Source: Streptomyces sp. WZ-12 (GTDB lineage Bacteria > Actinomycetota > Actinomycetes > Streptomycetales > Streptomycetaceae). From it: 64,000 bases of DNA. The position numbers were made by a program, and so were the translations under genes. The stretch is from assembly GCF_028898845.1 (NCBI RefSeq), contig NZ_CP118574.1:2046001-2110000 (forward strand), given 5' to 3'. How positions within the stretch are numbered: position 1 is the stretch's first letter; the number at the start of each line of letters is the position of its first letter. Shown piece by piece: positions 42,526-51,714 of the stretch. The notes under the pieces were generated by a model. It worked only from the letters and a program-made list of their open reading frames with translations, ran no database searches and was not told where the DNA came from.

Positions 42526-44601
42526 TCAGAGCGGCCGCTCCGGCAGGTCGACCCGGTGCGGGCGCGGGCCGACGGGCACTTCCGGGCCGTCCGCCTCGCG
42601 CAGCCAGCGGCGCAGCACCCGGTGGATCTGCTCGGCGCCGACCAGCGGGGCCCCGTCTTGGGCCGGCGGGGTCAGCTCCGCGGGCCACAGCAGGAACGGT
42701 CGGCTCTGCGGGCCGCCCAGACCGCCGTGCGAGCCGATCTGCTCCTCGAAGGCGTGCACCGCGCCGGTCGCCGGATCGCAGGCGGAGTTGATCATGAGGT
42801 CGGCGACGTGGGGGAAGCGGTCGGTGCGGCGGACCGCGTCGGCCGCGCCGGGTCCGAACGGCGCCAACGGGTCGGCGCCGATGACCCGTCCGGTGTCCAG
42901 GTGGTGCTCGCCGCCCTCCGGGCCCAGCGCCACCGCGCCGTCCGCCGCCGAGCGGACCAGCACGAAGCCGATGCCCGGGTGGCCGGCGAGGGTGCCGAGC
43001 AGCGCCGGGTGCCGGCGGTCCAGTTCCTCGCGGGTCATCCGGTGGGGGACGTCCGGGAACGACACCAGGCCGAGGTTGCCGGAGGCCAGCACGACGGGCT
43101 GCGCCCCGCGCCGGTCCCCGTCCGCGGTCCCCTCGGGCCGGCCGAGCGCCGCCCGCGCCGCCTCCCGCGCCTCGGCGCCACTGGGGGTGCGGCCGGCCCG
43201 CCGCCGCACCGGCAGCCCGCAGCCGGCGCGGACCAGGTCGCCCAGGGTCAGCCCGTAGCGGTCCCGGAAGGTCGCGCCGGGGCTCTGCCCGTGGTCGGAG
43301 AGCAGCACGATGCGGTACGGGCGGGGCGCGTGCCGGGCGGCCTTGGCGAGCAGCGCGAGGGAGCGGTCCAGGCGGCGCAGCACCTGGTGGGTGTCGCGGT
43401 GCCCGGGGCCCGAGTGGTGCGCCACCTCGTCGTAGGCGACGAGGTCGGCGTAGACCGCGGTGCGACCGGCCAGCATGTCGCCGGCCACCGCCGCGACCAC
43501 CACGTCCCGCTCCACGACGGTCGCGAACGCCCGGATCACCGGGTACAGCCCGCCGCGCTTGACCCGCGGCCGCTCGCGGCGGCAGCGGCTGCGCAGCGCC
43601 TGCCCGATCTCCAGGAGGACCTCGGCGACGAAGGAGACCGCGGTGCGGGTGGCGTTGGCCGGGTCGGAGAAGTAGGCGAAGTAGCCGGCCCGGGAGCGGT
43701 TGCGCCGGTCGCGCCGGGCGGCCACCGACATGACCAGGGCGACCTGGTCGGCGCCGCCGCTGAAGAGGTTGCCGCGGCTGGCGCCGTCCCGGGCCAGCAG
43801 CCCGTCGTCGCCGGTGCGCGCGACGGCCCGGCGCTGGAGCTCCGCGGCGCTGCTGGGCCGGTTGCTGACGATGAGGTCGCCGGTCTCCTTCTCGTACCAG
43901 CGGAACGCCGGCAGGTCCTCGTTGCTGCCGTGCAGGATGGCGAGTTGGCTGGCGCCGGTCTGGCTGGACCAGTCGGTGTGCCACTCGGTGACCCGGTGGC
44001 TCCCGCCGAGCCAGCCGGCGACGGTCTCCATCAGGGGCCGCTCGCCGCTCGTCGCCTCCAGGAGGACGTCGTGGCCGACGCCGTCCAGTTGGAGGAAGAC
44101 GGTCCCCGGCGTGGCCGGGACGCGGTCCGCGGCGGCCCGGCGTCCCCGTCGGCCGGCCAGCCGCACCAGCCGCCGCCGGTACGCCTCGTCGTTGCGGACC
44201 GCCAGGAAGGTGGAGGTCGCCGAGGAGGCCGCGGACATCGCGGCGGCGACGATCATCGCGGTCTCCGGGGTGGTCTGCCCGCGCCCCGCCGGGATCAGGC
44301 TCAGCGCCACCAACAACATCGAGCCGTTGAGGAAGAACACCAACAGCCCGAGCACCAACGCCGGCACCAACAGCAACGCCCGCACCAGCAGTGGCCACAC
44401 CAGCGCGCTGAGCAGGCCGAACGCGCCGGCGCCCAGCGCGGCGGTCACCGCGGTCCGGGTCAGGCTGTCCCCGCCGCCGGCCTGGAGCCGGAAGTCGGGC
44501 AGCACGACGGCCAGCACCAGCAGGGTCAGGCTGGAGACCGCCCAGACGGCCAGCACCCTCAGCAGCGCGCCACCGAGCGCCTTCCACCGCGGGGTCCGCA
44601 C
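42526..44601 (-). CDS. Holin-like membrane domain fused to alkaline phosphatase-fold phosphodiesterase
   Basis: A 691-residue protein. Residues 1-135 hold four hydrophobic segments like the PF04020-type 4-TMS phage-holin family. From about residue 165 an alkaline-phosphatase/type I phosphodiesterase fold follows: PGTVFLQLDGVGHDVLLEAT (metal Asp), ASQLAILHGS (nucleophile region), ADLVAYDEVAHHSGPGHRD, RIVLLSDHGQSPGATF and the late QIGSHGGLGGPQSRPFLLWP (metal His). It probably hydrolyses a phosphodiester on the extracytoplasmic face, perhaps in envelope metabolism; the substrate is unknown. GTG start 44601 follows GAGG. Confidence 0.85.
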   Translation of the reverse strand: MRTPRWKALGGALLRVLAVWAVSSLTLLVLAVVLPDFRLQAGGGDSLTRTAVTAALGAGAFGLLSALVWPLLVRALLLVPALVLGLLVFFLNGSMLLVALSLIPAGRGQTTPETAMIVAAAMSAASSATSTFLAVRNDEAYRRRLVRLAGRRGRRAAADRVPATPGTVFLQLDGVGHDVLLEATSGERPLMETVAGWLGGSHRVTEWHTDWSSQTGASQLAILHGSNEDLPAFRWYEKETGDLIVSNRPSSAAELQRRAVARTGDDGLLARDGASRGNLFSGGADQVALVMSVAARRDRRNRSRAGYFAYFSDPANATRTAVSFVAEVLLEIGQALRSRCRRERPRVKRGGLYPVIRAFATVVERDVVVAAVAGDMLAGRTAVYADLVAYDEVAHHSGPGHRDTHQVLRRLDRSLALLAKAARHAPRPYRIVLLSDHGQSPGATFRDRYGLTLGDLVRAGCGLPVRRRAGRTPSGAEAREAARAALGRPEGTADGDRRGAQPVVLASGNLGLVSFPDVPHRMTREELDRRHPALLGTLAGHPGIGFVLVRSAADGAVALGPEGGEHHLDTGRVIGADPLAPFGPGAADAVRRTDRFPHVADLMINSACDPATGAVHAFEEQIGSHGGLGGPQSRPFLLWPAELTPPAQDGAPLVGAEQIHRVLRRWLREADGPEVPVGPRPHRVDLPERPL

Positions 44602-44888
44602 GCCGTCCCGTCCTCTGCGCTCCGGCCCGCCGCACCAGCCGGGCAGGCATTCCGGCCAAGGGTGTCATCAAAGCGGCCGGCTGTCACAAAGCGGGCGGAC
44701 GCCGCGGAAGGGCGCGGCCCCTGGGGCCGGTGCGCGCGGGGGCGCGGCAACGGGAGGGGCCCGACATCGCCCCTCCGTACGGAGGGGCGCCAGGGATGGG
44801 AGAGGATCGAAGGACAGCGCAAGGGGCCCGGAGGACCCGGCGGGGCGACCGGCGCGGGCGCCCCACCCGACCGGAAGGCGGACGGAAC

Positions 44889-45683
44889 ATGACGGTGGAG
44901 ATCACCTGGTGGGGACATGCCACGGTGACGATCGAGGACGCCGGCGTGCGGGTGCTAACCGACCCGCTGTTCGTCGCGCGCCTCGCCCACCTGCGCCGCC
45001 GCCGGGGCGCGCTGCCGCCGCCCGCCGCGGCCCGGGCCGACGCGGTCCTGATCTCCCACCTGCACGCCGACCACCTGCACCCGCCGTCGCTGGCCCGGCT
45101 CGCCCCCGGCACCCGGCTGATCGTGCCGCGCGGCGCACCGGCCGCCGTACCGGGCCTGCGCCGGGTCGCCGCGGCCCGCCGCCTGCCGCTCACCGAGCTG
45201 CGCCCCGGCGAGGAGTGCCGCCTCGCCCCGGGCCCCCTCGCCCCCACCGTCCGCGCGGTACCGGCGGCGCACGACGGCCGGCGGCTCCCGTACGGACCGC
45301 ACCGCGTCCCCGCCCTCGGCTACGTCCTCCACGGCACGGCCCGCACCTACTTCGCCGGCGACACCGGCCTGTTCGCCGAGCTCCCGGACGAGGTCGGGCC
45401 GTGCGACGTGGCGCTGCTCCCGGTGGGCGGCTGGGGGCCGTGCCTGGGCCCCGGCCACCTGGACGCCCGACGGGCCGCGCAGGCAGCATCTGTCCTGGCG
45501 CCGTGCAGCGCCATCCCGATCCACTACGGCACCTACTGGCCGATCGGCCTGGACGCCGTCCGGCCGCACGAATTCCACGCGCCGGGCCAGGAGTTCGCAC
45601 GACAGGCCGCGCTGATCGCGCCGGACGTGACCGTCCACCGCCCCGACCACGGCGAGTCGGTACGCCCGAGGACCACCCGATGA
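44889..45683 (+). CDS. MBL-fold metal-dependent hydrolase (UlaG-like)
   Basis: A 264-residue metallo-beta-lactamase-fold protein with ITWWGHATVTIEDAGVRVLT at the start, the metal site ISHLHADH (His57, His59, Asp61, His62) and FAGDTGLF. It resembles UlaG/L-ascorbate-6-phosphate lactonase-like hydrolases; the real substrate is unknown. GGCGGA lies upstream of ATG 44889. The stop overlaps the start of the DedA gene (ATGA), so the two are translationally coupled and probably act together, perhaps in lipid or envelope metabolism. Confidence 0.9.
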   Translation: MTVEITWWGHATVTIEDAGVRVLTDPLFVARLAHLRRRRGALPPPAAARADAVLISHLHADHLHPPSLARLAPGTRLIVPRGAPAAVPGLRRVAAARRLPLTELRPGEECRLAPGPLAPTVRAVPAAHDGRRLPYGPHRVPALGYVLHGTARTYFAGDTGLFAELPDEVGPCDVALLPVGGWGPCLGPGHLDARRAAQAASVLAPCSAIPIHYGTYWPIGLDAVRPHEFHAPGQEFARQAALIAPDVTVHRPDHGESVRPRTTR

Positions 45684-46366
45684 CCCCCACCACGACACTG
45701 GCCGACGGCCTCCACCAGGTGATCACCCACGCCCCGCCGGAATCCACCCAACAGGCGGTGGGCTACCCCTCGCTGTTCCTCCTGGTGGTGCTCGGCTCGC
45801 TGGTGCCCGTCGTCCCTACTGGCGCGGTGGTCAGCTCGGCCGCGGCCGTCGCCTTCCACCACAGCTCGCCGCTGGCCGTGCTGTTCGTCTTCGTGGTCGC
45901 GTCCTGCGCCGCGTTCCTCGGGGACCTGGGCCTGTACTGGCTCGGGCGGCGCGGCCTCAACTCCCGTAACGGCTCGCGCTGGCTGGCCCGCCTACGGGAC
46001 CGCGCCACACCGGAGCGTCTGGCCCACTCGCAGCGTCAACTACGGGAGCACGGCGTCCTGGTACTGGTGCTCTCCCGTCTGGTACCGGCCGGCCGGATAC
46101 CGGTCATGTTGGCCTGCCTGCTCGCCGCGATGCCGCCCCGCCGGTTCGCCCGCGGCGACCTCCCGGCCTGCCTGGCCTGGGCGGCGACGTACCAACTGAT
46201 CGGCCTGCTCGGCGGCTCGCTGTTCCGCGAACCCTGGCAGGGCGTGGCCGCGGCGATCGGCCTGACGGTCCTCTTCACCGCCGCCCCGGCCGCCTGGCGC
46301 CGCCTCCGGCCGGCATCTTCGGGCGAGGGCGCTGGGCGGGCCGGCGGGGGTGACGGGGGCTGTTGA
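45680..46366 (+). CDS. DedA/VTT-domain membrane protein
   Basis: A 228-residue protein with about five hydrophobic segments. VTT/DedA family traits: FLLVVLGSLVPVVPTGAVVS, DLGLYWLGRRGLN, and the SRLVPAGRIPVMLACLLA loop with Arg and Pro. DedA proteins support membrane homeostasis and lipid flipping (undecaprenyl phosphate or phosphatidylethanolamine). ATG 45680 overlaps the MBL stop. Its stop lies 23 bases from the convergent MBL gene at 46390. Confidence 0.88.
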   Translation: MTPTTTLADGLHQVITHAPPESTQQAVGYPSLFLLVVLGSLVPVVPTGAVVSSAAAVAFHHSSPLAVLFVFVVASCAAFLGDLGLYWLGRRGLNSRNGSRWLARLRDRATPERLAHSQRQLREHGVLVLVLSRLVPAGRIPVMLACLLAAMPPRRFARGDLPACLAWAATYQLIGLLGGSLFREPWQGVAAAIGLTVLFTAAPAAWRRLRPASSGEGAGRAGGGDGGC

Positions 46367-46389
46367 CCGGGGTCGAGGGGGCGGCTGCC

Positions 46390-47781
46390 TCAGCGCCCCT
46401 CCCCCACCCGCGGCTCCGCCGTCGCCGGCTCCCCCGCTCCCGACTCCCCCGTCGCCCGCGACTCGACCGCCCCGGCCTCGACCGCTCCCGGCTCCGTCGC
46501 CCTCGGCTCCAACTCCCGTGACGCACCCACTGGTAGGTCCCACAGGTCCGACGTCGGACGTCCGGTGGCCGCCCAGGCGGCCCGGATGCGGTGCAGCGGC
46601 TCCAACGGCGGCTCGGCCGAGAGCAGGAACGTCGACCAGTGCATCGGCGCCAGATACCGCGCGCCCAGGTCCTGACAGGCCCGGACGGCCTCCTCCGGGT
46701 CGGTGTGCACCGGGCGCAGCATCCAGCGCGGGTCGTACGCGCCGATGGGCAGCAGCGTCAGGTCGATGTCCCGGTAGCGGCGGCCGATCTCCTCGAACCA
46801 GTGGCCGTAACCGGTGTCCCCGGCGAAGTGGATCCGCCGCCCATCGGGAGCGGTGAGCACCCAACCGCCCCACAGGGAACGGCAGGTGTCGGTCAGCGTC
46901 CGCTTGCTCCAGTGGTGCGCGGGCACGAAGTCGAACCGCACCGGGCCGCCGGGGCCGGGCAGTTCCACCGCCTCCCACCAGTCCAGGTCGGTGACCCGGG
47001 TGAACCTGCGCCGCCGGGCCCAGGACGCCAGCCCCGCGGGGAGCAGCAACGGGGTGTCGCGCGGCAACCGCTTCAGCGTCGGCGCGTCCAGGTGGTCGTA
47101 GTGGTTGTGGCTGATGACGACGGCGTCCACCGGGGGCAGGTCCTCCCAGCGGACCCCTACGGGCGTGACCCGCGCCGGCGTCCCCAGGATCTTGCGTGAC
47201 CAGACCGGGTCGGTGAGGACGGTCAGACCGCCGATCCGGATGACCCAACTGGCGTGCCCGGCCCAGGTCAACGCGATGGTCGAGGGGCCGGCGTCCGGCA
47301 ACGGCCCGGGTTCGAAGGGCAGTTGCTGGATCTGCCGGAGCGTCTCGGGCACCGGGCGGAGCTTGCCCTCCCGCGCGATCCGGGCCAACGCCCGGACACC
47401 GGGCAGCGGCGCGGTCAACCGGTCGGTGAAGTCGCGCGGCCAACTGCGCAACTCCGCCAGGGGGCGCGGCTCGGCCAACGGGGGCGGTGCGGTGTCCGGA
47501 AGCGGTACGGAGTCCGGAAGCGGTGCGGAGTCCGGAAGCGGTGCGGTCGCGGTGCGGCCGGCCGGCTCGGCGTCCCGCTCACCGCCCGTCTCACCGTTCC
47601 GGTGGCCGCTGTTGGGGTCCTCGCGCTCCTCGGCGGCGGGGCATCCCTCGGTCCGAGACGGCTCGGCCGACGACGGCTCGGCACGAGACGGGGTACGGGA
47701 CGTTTCGGTACAGGACGCTTCGGTACGGGGAGGCTCGTCGAGGGAGCGCCCCGCGAGAGAGCGCTCGGTCTGTTCGGTCAT
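46390..47781 (-). CDS. MBL-fold hydrolase, NAPE-PLD/RomA-like, with repetitive N-terminus
   Basis: A 463-residue protein. Residues 1-110 are low-complexity, Ser/Pro/Glu-rich and include PLPDSAPLPDSVPLPDTAPP, three 6-residue repeats from an 18-bp DNA repeat (47494-47547). The core (about 115-420) matches RomA/NAPE-PLD-like hydrolases: LTWAGHASWVIRIGGLTVLT, the metal site VISHNHYDHLDAP, HHWSKRT and IHFAGDTGYG. Mammalian NAPE-PLD cleaves N-acyl phosphatidylethanolamine; the bacterial substrate is unknown. The C-tail has a second repeat-rich stretch (ATEPGAVEAGAVESRATGES). It converges on the DedA gene. Confidence 0.88.
   Translation of the reverse strand: MTEQTERSLAGRSLDEPPRTEASCTETSRTPSRAEPSSAEPSRTEGCPAAEEREDPNSGHRNGETGGERDAEPAGRTATAPLPDSAPLPDSVPLPDTAPPPLAEPRPLAELRSWPRDFTDRLTAPLPGVRALARIAREGKLRPVPETLRQIQQLPFEPGPLPDAGPSTIALTWAGHASWVIRIGGLTVLTDPVWSRKILGTPARVTPVGVRWEDLPPVDAVVISHNHYDHLDAPTLKRLPRDTPLLLPAGLASWARRRRFTRVTDLDWWEAVELPGPGGPVRFDFVPAHHWSKRTLTDTCRSLWGGWVLTAPDGRRIHFAGDTGYGHWFEEIGRRYRDIDLTLLPIGAYDPRWMLRPVHTDPEEAVRACQDLGARYLAPMHWSTFLLSAEPPLEPLHRIRAAWAATGRPTSDLWDLPVGASRELEPRATEPGAVEAGAVESRATGESGAGEPATAEPRVGEGR
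47494..47547 (-). repeat. 18-bp tandem repeat within MBL gene
   Basis: Three copies of GTCCGGAAGCGGTRCGGW (47494-47511, 47512-47529, 47530-47547) keep the frame and encode PLPDSA, PLPDSV and PLPDTA. Copy number could vary between strains without a frameshift. Confidence 0.85.
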
Positions 47782-47991
47782 CCAGGAACTCCATTCGATG
47801 GCCGGGCGGAACCGGAGTCACGGGGCGGGCGGGTGAGTCGTGGCGGAGCGGGACCAGCGCGGGCAGAGAGGGAGGAACGGAGGAAGGGGGCCTCCCCTGG
47901 AGCCGGGCATCGGAGCGCCAACGGGGGTCAACGAGGGGCGAGACGCCCCGGCGCCCCACTCCCGCCGCCCCGACACCCCGCACCCGGCCGC

Positions 47992-49308
47992 TCAGCGTTC
48001 CTCGCCCCCTTCCGCGCGCCAGCCCCCACCCGCGGCGCCCGTCCCCGCCGCCCCCGCGGTACCGCCGGGCCCGTCCGCCCCCGGCCGATCACCGCCGTCG
48101 CCCGCCACCCCACCCAGCTCGGCCAGCACCCCCGCCAAACCGCTCAACCCGTCCCGCACGTGCGACAGTTCCAAGGGATCCGCCGCATCCAGCACGCACT
48201 GCCGCTGCTCCGTATCGACGCCGAGCAGCGGATCCGCCCCCAGGCGCACCCGCAACGCGTCCGGATCGTCCTCGAAGTGGTGCCCGCCGCGGGCCGCCCA
48301 GGGCGCCAACTCCCGTTCCAGGGACGCCGATCCGGCGATGCCACGCGCGGCCAGCGGGCGCCGCAGCGGTTCGAGGTCGGCGTAGAGGACGCTGCCCGCG
48401 TGCGGCGGGCGGCACAGCGCGCCGGCCGCAGTGAGCGTGCGGTACAGCGCGCCGGTGAGCGCCCCGTATACCCGGGCGGCGGCCGCGGTCCGCTCCCGTA
48501 CGGCGCCGGACTCACCGAGCGCCCGGGTCACCGCGCTGGCCAACGGCCCAGGCAGCGGCGTGCGCAGCCGGGCGAGCGTGTGCAGCACCGCGTCCCGGAG
48601 GACGGCACCCCGTCGAGTGCCCGGAAAACGGGCCAGCGCCGCTGGCCAGGAGGCGGGCACCAACGCGGCTCGCAGGTCGGTCAGCACCACGACCTCACCG
48701 GGCAGCATCTCGGCCGGGCTGAGCACCACGGTGTCGTGCGGATCGTGCAGCAGATCCCGGCGCGACTCGTCGCTGATCACCCACAGCCCCTCCTCGGCCG
48801 CCGCCTCGCACACCTCGTGCAGTTGTTCCGGGGGCGGGCAGGTACCGGTGGGGTCGTCGGCGACGGACAGCACCAGGACGCGCGGGGTGTCGCCGTGCAT
48901 CCGGGCCCGCCGCACCGTCTCCAACAGCGCGAACGGGTCCGGCAGCCCGCCCGATTCGGCCGGCACCGGCGCCAGGTGGACCGCCCGCCCGAGCAACCGG
49001 GCGGGCGGCGCGTACCAGGGCGAACAGGGCCGGGGGAGCAACACCGCCCCGTCCACCGCGGCATAGAGGGCGAGCAGCAGGACGGACGCGCCCGGGCCGG
49101 CGAGCACCCGGTCGTCGGGGGTGTGCAGACCGCGGCGCTCCCAGTAGCCGCAGGCGGCGGCGCGCAGCGAGGCGGAGCCACCGGGGGGTTCGGGGGCGGT
49201 GCGGTCGGCGGCGGCGGAGAGGTGCGCGGCGAGCTCCGGGAGGACCGGCAACCCCACCGGCGGGGCCGGCTCCGGCTCCCGCTGCGGATCCGGGGCGGTC
49301 CGCTGCAT
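47992..49308 (-). CDS. Aminotransferase class I/II-fold protein lacking the PLP lysine
   Basis: A 438-residue protein with the fold type I order. LAGPGASVLLLALYAAVDGA is the cofactor-site helix start, DDPTGTCPPPEQL (151-163) replaces the normal N-P-T-G, and WVISDESRRDLL (177-186) holds the Asp. Where active enzymes have S-x-x-K, this reads VVVLTDLRAALVPASW (207-221) with no lysine at the expected place. It may be a pseudoenzyme, or bind PLP non-covalently or another ligand. GGAGG lies 7 nt before ATG 49308. The last 50 residues are Gly/Ala-rich. The neighbouring GNAT gene (49494-50018) is on the same strand upstream. Confidence 0.8.
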   Translation of the reverse strand: MQRTAPDPQREPEPAPPVGLPVLPELAAHLSAAADRTAPEPPGGSASLRAAACGYWERRGLHTPDDRVLAGPGASVLLLALYAAVDGAVLLPRPCSPWYAPPARLLGRAVHLAPVPAESGGLPDPFALLETVRRARMHGDTPRVLVLSVADDPTGTCPPPEQLHEVCEAAAEEGLWVISDESRRDLLHDPHDTVVLSPAEMLPGEVVVLTDLRAALVPASWPAALARFPGTRRGAVLRDAVLHTLARLRTPLPGPLASAVTRALGESGAVRERTAAAARVYGALTGALYRTLTAAGALCRPPHAGSVLYADLEPLRRPLAARGIAGSASLERELAPWAARGGHHFEDDPDALRVRLGADPLLGVDTEQRQCVLDAADPLELSHVRDGLSGLAGVLAELGGVAGDGGDRPGADGPGGTAGAAGTGAAGGGWRAEGGEER

Positions 49309-49493
49309 CCGTACCTCCACTCCACGGCGGCCGGTCGATCGTGGGCCCATCACATGATGAACGGCCCCGACCACCTTCGCAGATCACCGCGGTGGCGACG
49401 GCGGACGACACGTCCCCGGAGGGTGACCGCGCCACACCGAGCCAAACGGGACGACCACCACCGGACGCCCCTCCCCTCCTCTCTCCCCGCCCG

Positions 49494-50018
49494 CTACCTT
49501 CCCGCCTCTCGCCCGGCCGGCGGCGGCGCCGCGTACCGGTACACCTCCACCTCCTCGGCCGCTCCTCCCGCACCCCACACCTGCCGCTCGCCGCCGCACC
49601 GCGCCCAGCCCCGCCGCTCGTACAGCGCGACGGCCGACGCGTCGGAGGTCTTCACCTCCAGGACGAGCCGCACCCCACGGAGCACCGCCTCCGCCTCGAC
49701 GGCCGCCAGCAACCGCGCGCCGAGGCCGCACCCGCGGGCGCGGGGCGAGACGTAGAGCCGGCTGACCTCCCGCCCGCACAGCGCGGCATGGCCGAGCACC
49801 GCCCCGCCCGCCTCGGCGACCCACGCGGCCGACAGCCCGTCAGGCGTGAGCCAACGCGCCGGTTCCTCGGGCCAGTGGTGGGGGTAGCCGCTGTGCGCAT
49901 GCACCTCGGCGAGCACCGCCACACAGGCATCGAGGTCGACATCCGACCGCCTCCTGATCACCCCGCGCGCCCGTTCACCCAACGCCCCCGCGCCTGTGCC
50001 TGTGCCTGCCCCGCTCAC
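49494..50018 (-). CDS. GNAT family N-acetyltransferase
   Basis: A 174-residue protein. The acetyl-CoA loop is SRLYVSPRARGCGLGARLLA (R-x-x-G-x-G/A type), followed by LVLEVKTSDASAVALYERRG. The target amine is unknown. The GTG start at 50018 is used; no strong ribosome binding site was seen. It lies 185 bases upstream of the aminotransferase-fold gene and may be co-transcribed with it. Confidence 0.88.
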   Translation of the reverse strand: MSGAGTGTGAGALGERARGVIRRRSDVDLDACVAVLAEVHAHSGYPHHWPEEPARWLTPDGLSAAWVAEAGGAVLGHAALCGREVSRLYVSPRARGCGLGARLLAAVEAEAVLRGVRLVLEVKTSDASAVALYERRGWARCGGERQVWGAGGAAEEVEVYRYAAPPPAGREAGR

Positions 50019-50182
50019 CCACGCCCCCTACCCACCCATGCACCTGACGCCCAACTACCCATACATCTTGCCTCGCCTCACCCACCCCACCCACCCCGTC
50101 CGCCCCACCCTCAACCCACCCACTCCCCTCCAGACCCCGCTCGGGCCAGCCTGCCCGTCCCTTCCGGGGGTACAGGTGCCCC

Positions 50183-51670
50183 ATGCGCACACGAACGCTC
50201 GTCAGCACCCTCGACCGGTGGGCCTTCGACCGGATCGCCTCCCGCGACTGGCCCGGCGCCCAGCGCGTACTGCCGCGACTGACCCGCAGCGCCAATCACG
50301 GGCTGTTGTGGTTCGGCATCGCGGCGGGGGCGGCGGCGTGGGGCGGGCGACCCGCGCGCCGCGCCGCCATGCGCGGGGTGGCCTCCCTGGCCGTGGCCTC
50401 CGCGACCGTGAACACCCTCGGCAAACGCTCCGTGCGCCGCGCCCGCCCCCTCCTGGACGCCGTCCCCGTGGTGCGCCAACTCGGCCGCCAGCCCTTCACC
50501 TCCTCCTTCCCGTCCGGCCATGCGGCCTCCGCCGCCGCCTTCGTCACCGGCGTCGCCTTCGAGAACAAGTGGTGGGGACTGACGCTCGCCCCGCTCGCCG
50601 CCTCCGTGGCGTTCTCCCGGGTCTACACCGGCGTGCACTACCCGGGCGATGTGCTGGCGGGCGCCGCGCTCGGCGTGGGCGCGGCCTTCGCGGTCCGCGG
50701 GGCCGCGCCGACCCGCGCCCAACTGGCCCCGCCCGCCCGGCCGCGCGCCGAGGCGCCCGCACTGCCCGGCGGGCGCGGGCTGTTCGTGGTCGCCAACGCG
50801 TCCTCCGGGCAGCGCTCGGGCCCGCGTCCCGACCGGGCCGCGGAGGTGCACGGGGTGCTGCCGCACGCCGAGGTGACGGTGTGCGGCGGCCCGGACGGAC
50901 CGCCGGTGGACCAGGCGTTGGCGGAGGCCGCCGCACGGGCCGGGGCGCTGGGCGGCGCGCTGGGGGTGCTCGGCGGCGACGGCACCGTCAACGCGGCGGC
51001 CGCGGTCGCGATGCGGCACGGCCTGCCGCTCGCTGTCCTCCCAGGCGGCACCCTCAACCACTTCGCCTACGACCTCGGGATCGAGACCCACGCGGAGGCG
51101 GCGCGCGCCGTGGAGAGCGGCGAGGCCGTCGCGGTCGATGTGGCCCGCTTCCGCGCCGAGCCGCACCGGGAGGCCCACCACTTCCTCAACACCTTCTCCA
51201 TCGGCGTCTACCCGGAGTTGGTACGAATCCGCGAACGGTGGGCCCACCGGATCGGGCCCTGGCCCGCGGGAGTCCTCGCGGCGTGGGAAGTGCTGCGCTC
51301 CGCCGCGCCGTTGAACATCGAGGTCAACGGCGAACGCCACAGCATCTGGCTGCTGTTCGTCGGCAACTGCCAGTACCGCGGCCTGGGCACCGCCCCCGTA
51401 CGCCGACACGACCTGGCCGACGGCGTGCTCGACGTCCGGGTGGTGCACGGCGGCCGCCTGGCCGGCACCCGCCTCCTCCTCGCCGCCCTGCTCGGCACCC
51501 CGCGCAGCTCCTCCCTCCTGCGCGAGGCCCGCCTCCCCCGCCTACGCCTCAGCGGCCTCCGAGACGGCACACCACTCGCCTACGACGGCGAAGTCGCCGA
51601 GTTCACAGGCGAGTTGGCCCTGGACAAGGAGACCGAAGCCCTGACGGTATACCGCCTCCTCCGCGACTGA
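50183..51670 (+). CDS. PAP2 phosphatase-diacylglycerol kinase fusion
   Basis: A 495-residue fusion. The N-terminal PAP2 half has motif 1 KRSVRRARP (81-89), motif 2 SFPSGHAA (108-115) and motif 3 SRVYTGVHYPGD (145-156), with membrane helices between. The C-terminal DAGK/LCB5-type kinase starts near 195 and has VLGGDGTVNAAAA (262-274) and VLPGGTLNHFAYD (285-297). The protein could both dephosphorylate and rephosphorylate lipids such as phosphatidic acid or undecaprenyl derivatives. It follows a 165-base C-rich gap from the divergent GNAT gene. Confidence 0.93.
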   Translation: MRTRTLVSTLDRWAFDRIASRDWPGAQRVLPRLTRSANHGLLWFGIAAGAAAWGGRPARRAAMRGVASLAVASATVNTLGKRSVRRARPLLDAVPVVRQLGRQPFTSSFPSGHAASAAAFVTGVAFENKWWGLTLAPLAASVAFSRVYTGVHYPGDVLAGAALGVGAAFAVRGAAPTRAQLAPPARPRAEAPALPGGRGLFVVANASSGQRSGPRPDRAAEVHGVLPHAEVTVCGGPDGPPVDQALAEAAARAGALGGALGVLGGDGTVNAAAAVAMRHGLPLAVLPGGTLNHFAYDLGIETHAEAARAVESGEAVAVDVARFRAEPHREAHHFLNTFSIGVYPELVRIRERWAHRIGPWPAGVLAAWEVLRSAAPLNIEVNGERHSIWLLFVGNCQYRGLGTAPVRRHDLADGVLDVRVVHGGRLAGTRLLLAALLGTPRSSSLLREARLPRLRLSGLRDGTPLAYDGEVAEFTGELALDKETEALTVYRLLRD

Positions 51671-51714
51671 CGGGCGGTTCGACTGGTCAACTTCCTTGGA
51701 GGACAGGCCATTTA

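Noticed and set aside
43700..45679. Upstream part of an 888-residue frame leading into the DedA gene
   Set aside because: The part before 45680 is antisense to the phosphodiesterase and overlaps the MBL gene; the true DedA start is the ATGA overlap.
47254..49755. 833-residue plus-strand frame
   Set aside because: Antisense to the MBL and aminotransferase-fold genes and rich in Arg/Pro/Gly; no domain.
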